Shown piece by piece: positions 61,406 through 64,000 of a stretch of DNA of 64,000 nucleotides. Within the stretch, counting starts at the first letter, position 1; each line of letters opens with the position of its first letter. The stretch is from positions 59,628-123,627 of the forward strand of contig OMWK01000006.1 in the NCBI GenBank assembly GCA_900314745.1, in the 5' to 3' direction. Made by a program: the position numbers and the translations under genes. Source of the stretch: an uncultured Eubacteriales bacterium. GTDB taxonomy: Bacteria > Bacillota > Clostridia > Saccharofermentanales > Saccharofermentanaceae. A model generated the notes under the pieces. That model did not search any database, was not told the DNA's origin, and saw only the letters and a program-made list of their open reading frames with translations.

Positions 61406-63817
61406 TCAGCCCCTCCTTCTAAGTCCCGCTGAATTAGCGAGCATATTCTTCTTCATACCGTCAAAATCGACAGTAATTAGAGCGTCTCCCGCGACCGGCT
61501 CGACCTTGACCACAACGCCGTCTCCGAATCTTGTATGCGATACCTTCATGCCCGCACTTATCTCATTGGCAGTAAGGCCGTCCTTCTTCGCAGGCTTCGC
61601 GGTAAAGGAGGACTTAAGCGCCGTGCTTATCTCCTTCCTCGCCTTCACTCTCGCGGGGGTGGAAACTTCATTCGCGGAACTCTCCTTAACTTCCCTCGCT
61701 CCGCCTATCTTGTACAGGTGTACGGGATCAATCTCCTTAAGAAATCTCGAAGGTGAATAGCACTGCGTCTGACCGAAAAGCATCCTCTGCCTTGTCAGCA
61801 GGATAAAAAGATTCGTCTTCGCCCTTGTGATGGCGACGTACATAAGTCTTCTCTCCTCTTCAAGTTCGAAGGAATCACCGATGGACTTATATCCCGGGAA
61901 GATTCCGTCTTCCACGCCGATGATGAATACGGTCTCGAACTCGAGACCCTTGGCGCTGTGGACAGACATAAGCTTAACAAAATCATCGCCTTCGTTATAC
62001 TCGTCACCCGCTGAATAAAGGGCGGCATTCTCAAGATATATGGAGAGTATGCCTGCGAGTGTGTCGGATGTCTTGATCTCGTCATCGAGATAGATGTCAT
62101 CAGTGACGTTCTCGATTACCTTCTCCTGTTCACCCGGATTGGTCCTGTGAGTCTTCTCGAATTCGGATGCTTCAGACAAAAGCTCCTTCAGGTTCTCAAC
62201 CCTGTCAGTTGCCTCGCCCTTCTTATCTCTCTGGTCGATGATCTCCTGGATCATGCCGGATTCCGTCTCGACATAATCGACAAAATCCTGGAAGCTTATA
62301 TCCTCATTAAGCTTATCTCTGAAGCTTAAGATAAGGACTGCGAATTCCCTTAACTTGCCGCTTACCCTCTGAAGGTCGGGATAGCTCATACTGTTAAGAC
62401 AGATGTCGAACATCGAAGTCTCATTATCCTGGGCGATCTGTCTCACCCTGTCTATCGTCGTATCACCTATTCCCCTCTTCGGAACGTTGATTATCCTCTC
62501 GAGTGCAAGATCGTCATGACTGTCATTTATGATGCGAAGATATGCGATGACATCCTTGATCTCCTTACGGTCATAGAATCGCATTCCGCCGTAGACCTTG
62601 AACGGTATCTGCTTCTCTCGTAAAGCCGACTCTATCGAACGGCTCAATGCGTTAACCCTGTAAAGAACGGCACAGTCCCTGTAATTGACGCGGCCCTTAT
62701 CGACCATCTTCTTGATGGTATCCGCGGTCCACCTCGCCTCGAGATTACCGTTATCGGCATTCATTACGATTATCTTATCGCCTTCGCCCTTATCGGTCCT
62801 TAGAGCCTTGCTCTTCCTGTTCTTGTTATTCGCGATGACCTCATTCGCAGCATCCAGGATATTCTTCGTGGATCTGTAATTCTGTTCGAGCTTAACAACG
62901 TCGGTACCGGGGAAATCCTTCTCGAAGTTTAAGATCATCTTAACGTCGGCACCTCTGAATGCGTAGATGGACTGGTCGTCATCACCTACAACACAGACAT
63001 TGCCGTGCTTCTTGCCAAGGAGCATGACCGCCTCATACTGCGGCTTGTTCGTATCCTGATACTCATCGACCATGATGTATCTGAACTTATTCCTGTAGTA
63101 ATCAGCAATCTCCTCATCCTGCTTAAGAAGCTTAACGAAGTTAATGAGGATGTCATCGAAGTCCATCGCATTGCTCTCAAACAGTTTACGGTCATAAGCC
63201 CTGTAGACGGAAGCCGCTAGCTTCTTGAATGTATCGCTTCCGGCGAGAGCCTCGAACTCGTCATGTCCGATAAGATGATTCTTGGAATCTCCGATCTCAT
63301 ACAGGAACAGTCTCGACTTATATGTCTTCTCCGAGATCTCGAGCTCGTTCATTACCTGCTTAACGATCTTAAGCTGATCATCAGTATCGAGTATCGTAAA
63401 ATTCTTGCCGTAGCCTAAGACCTCGGCGTGACGCCTTAAGATCCTCGCGAAGATGCTGTGGAAGGTTCCGCACCAGATATACTGCGACCTGTCTCCCACA
63501 AGACCCGTAAGTCTCTCCTTCATCTCGTTCGCGGCCTTGTTCGTAAAAGTGATCGCGAGAATGGACTGGGGAGCTACGCCGAACTTCTCCATCATATAGG
63601 CGATTCTGTACGTGATAACCCTGGTCTTGCCCGAGCCTGCGCCGGCAAGTATCAGCAGAGGTCCGTCAAGATGCTTGACGGCAGTTCTCTGTTCGTCATT
63701 AAGTTCATCAAGAAGTGCATCAGCATTCCTTAACGAAGGATCATTCTTCTGTTCTTCTTCATATAGCGAATTGAGCTCTTCCAGAAGGTCAAGCCCGTCA
63801 TTATTAAAATCTGTCAC
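61406..63817 (-). CDS. pcrA: ATP-dependent DNA helicase PcrA/UvrD
   Basis: Superfamily 1 helicase of 803 residues for repair and for removing obstacles from replication. The Q-motif is LNDEQRTAVKHLDGP, Walker A is AGAGSGKTR (58-66), and motifs VGDDDQSIYAFRG, LEQNYRSTKN and MSVHSAKGLEFETVF are intact. The N-terminus carries an acidic extension of about 35 residues before the Q-motif, and the C-terminal end has the tudor-like tail (VSHTRFGDGVVVKVEP). GTG start with GGAG at good spacing. A clear extended -10 promoter lies upstream. Confidence 0.95.
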   Translation of the reverse strand: MTDFNNDGLDLLEELNSLYEEEQKNDPSLRNADALLDELNDEQRTAVKHLDGPLLILAGAGSGKTRVITYRIAYMMEKFGVAPQSILAITFTNKAANEMKERLTGLVGDRSQYIWCGTFHSIFARILRRHAEVLGYGKNFTILDTDDQLKIVKQVMNELEISEKTYKSRLFLYEIGDSKNHLIGHDEFEALAGSDTFKKLAASVYRAYDRKLFESNAMDFDDILINFVKLLKQDEEIADYYRNKFRYIMVDEYQDTNKPQYEAVMLLGKKHGNVCVVGDDDQSIYAFRGADVKMILNFEKDFPGTDVVKLEQNYRSTKNILDAANEVIANNKNRKSKALRTDKGEGDKIIVMNADNGNLEARWTADTIKKMVDKGRVNYRDCAVLYRVNALSRSIESALREKQIPFKVYGGMRFYDRKEIKDVIAYLRIINDSHDDLALERIINVPKRGIGDTTIDRVRQIAQDNETSMFDICLNSMSYPDLQRVSGKLREFAVLILSFRDKLNEDISFQDFVDYVETESGMIQEIIDQRDKKGEATDRVENLKELLSEASEFEKTHRTNPGEQEKVIENVTDDIYLDDEIKTSDTLAGILSIYLENAALYSAGDEYNEGDDFVKLMSVHSAKGLEFETVFIIGVEDGIFPGYKSIGDSFELEEERRLMYVAITRAKTNLFILLTRQRMLFGQTQCYSPSRFLKEIDPVHLYKIGGAREVKESSANEVSTPARVKARKEISTALKSSFTAKPAKKDGLTANEISAGMKVSHTRFGDGVVVKVEPVAGDALITVDFDGMKKNMLANSAGLRRRG

Positions 63818-63854
63818 AATTCACTCCAATAACACCGATCAAAATCTGAGTATG

Positions 63855-63863
63855 ATTATACCA
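63855..63863 (-). promoter_or_regulatory. Extended -10 promoter of pcrA
   Basis: TGGTATAAT is a TGn extension plus a perfect -10 box, about 40 bases before the GTG start. The start point would be near 63848. A -35 hexamer is not convincing. Downstream genes to at least thrC have no clear promoter or terminator between them. Confidence 0.7.
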
Positions 63864-63953
63864 TTAAAGGCATGACCATTTGTTCTTTTATTATAATAAT
63901 ACGCGTATGGAGCCTTGAAACAGTCCCATTAATAAGACAGATCCGATGTGAGC

Positions 63954-64000
63954 TCAGTCTTTCTGCTTACTGTCCGAGGCGGTCTTACGTCTCTTGGCCA
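63954..64000 (-). CDS. Possible C-terminus of an upstream gene (15 codons visible)
   Basis: Reading in from the right edge, one frame gives AKRRKTASDSKQKD followed by TGA. A basic, Ser/Asp-rich tail ending in a stop about 140 bases before pcrA would fit the end of another minus-strand gene. Only this fragment is visible and two other frames also stop soon, so the call is weak and no function can be given. Confidence 0.3.
   Translation of the reverse strand, partial: AKRRKTASDSKQKD

Overview
The window is a 64 kb stretch of a Bacillota (Clostridia-like) chromosome. The evidence is the gene order rpsF-ssb-rpsR-rplI-dnaB, the tilS-hpt-ftsH block, a T-box leader on ilvB, lipoproteins with Gram-positive lipoboxes, AGGAGG-type ribosome binding sites and frequent GTG/TTG starts. 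Every gene I can support lies on the minus strand, so transcription runs from high to low coordinates. Many neighbours overlap by 1, 4 or 8 bases. No rRNA, tRNA, CRISPR array, insertion sequence or phage gene was seen.

Layout in the direction of transcription. 64.0-51.2 kb: pcrA, a dNTP triphosphohydrolase and an HD nucleotidase; then two secreted or membrane-bound surface proteins (a glucosaminidase and a cohesin-like protein), a GtrA-like protein, folC, an unknown membrane protein and thrC. 51.1-42.2 kb: carB, a membrane diguanylate cyclase, an alanine/glycine symporter, a prepilin-peptidase-like protein with a lost catalytic Asp, and prfC. 42.2-28.9 kb: an AT-rich surface-glycan cluster: pssD/pssE-like glycosyltransferase pair, GT11, two paralogous GT2 enzymes, a flippase, a pyruvyltransferase, a radical SAM protein, an FrhB-like/hexapeptide acyltransferase fusion, an SDR, an acyl carrier protein, a DltA-like adenylation enzyme and a membrane acyltransferase. 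28.8-20.4 kb: malQ, glpK, an AEC transporter, an SseB-like protein, an unknown membrane protein, prfA and a Sua5 protein fused to a degenerate low-molecular-weight phosphatase domain. 20.4-12.8 kb: rpsF-ssb-rpsR-rplI-dnaB-tilS-hpt-ftsH. 12.7-7.1 kb: xpt with a BMP-type nucleoside ABC importer, closed by a clear terminator. 7.0-5.6 kb: a sigma factor with its likely anti-sigma partner. 5.5-3.3 kb: a polar amino-acid ABC importer. 3.3-0 kb: the T-box controlled ilvB-ilvN-ilvC operon, with ilvC cut by the window edge.

The most interesting part is the glycan cluster. Its last genes form an adenylation enzyme, a carrier protein and a polytopic acyltransferase, which resembles the Dlt logic (activate an amino acid, load it on a carrier, transfer it across the membrane) but uses an acyltransferase-3 protein and is placed in a glycan locus. 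The adenylation enzyme keeps the Asp that contacts the alpha-amino group in amino-acid-activating domains, so aminoacylation of the glycan is a testable prediction. Other points are two apparent pseudoenzymes (the Sua5-fused phosphatase domain and the prepilin-peptidase-like protein), operator-like inverted repeats on the xpt and rpsF promoters, and a promoter spaced so that the first glycan gene may be leaderless. All functional statements come from motif recognition by eye; no database search was run.
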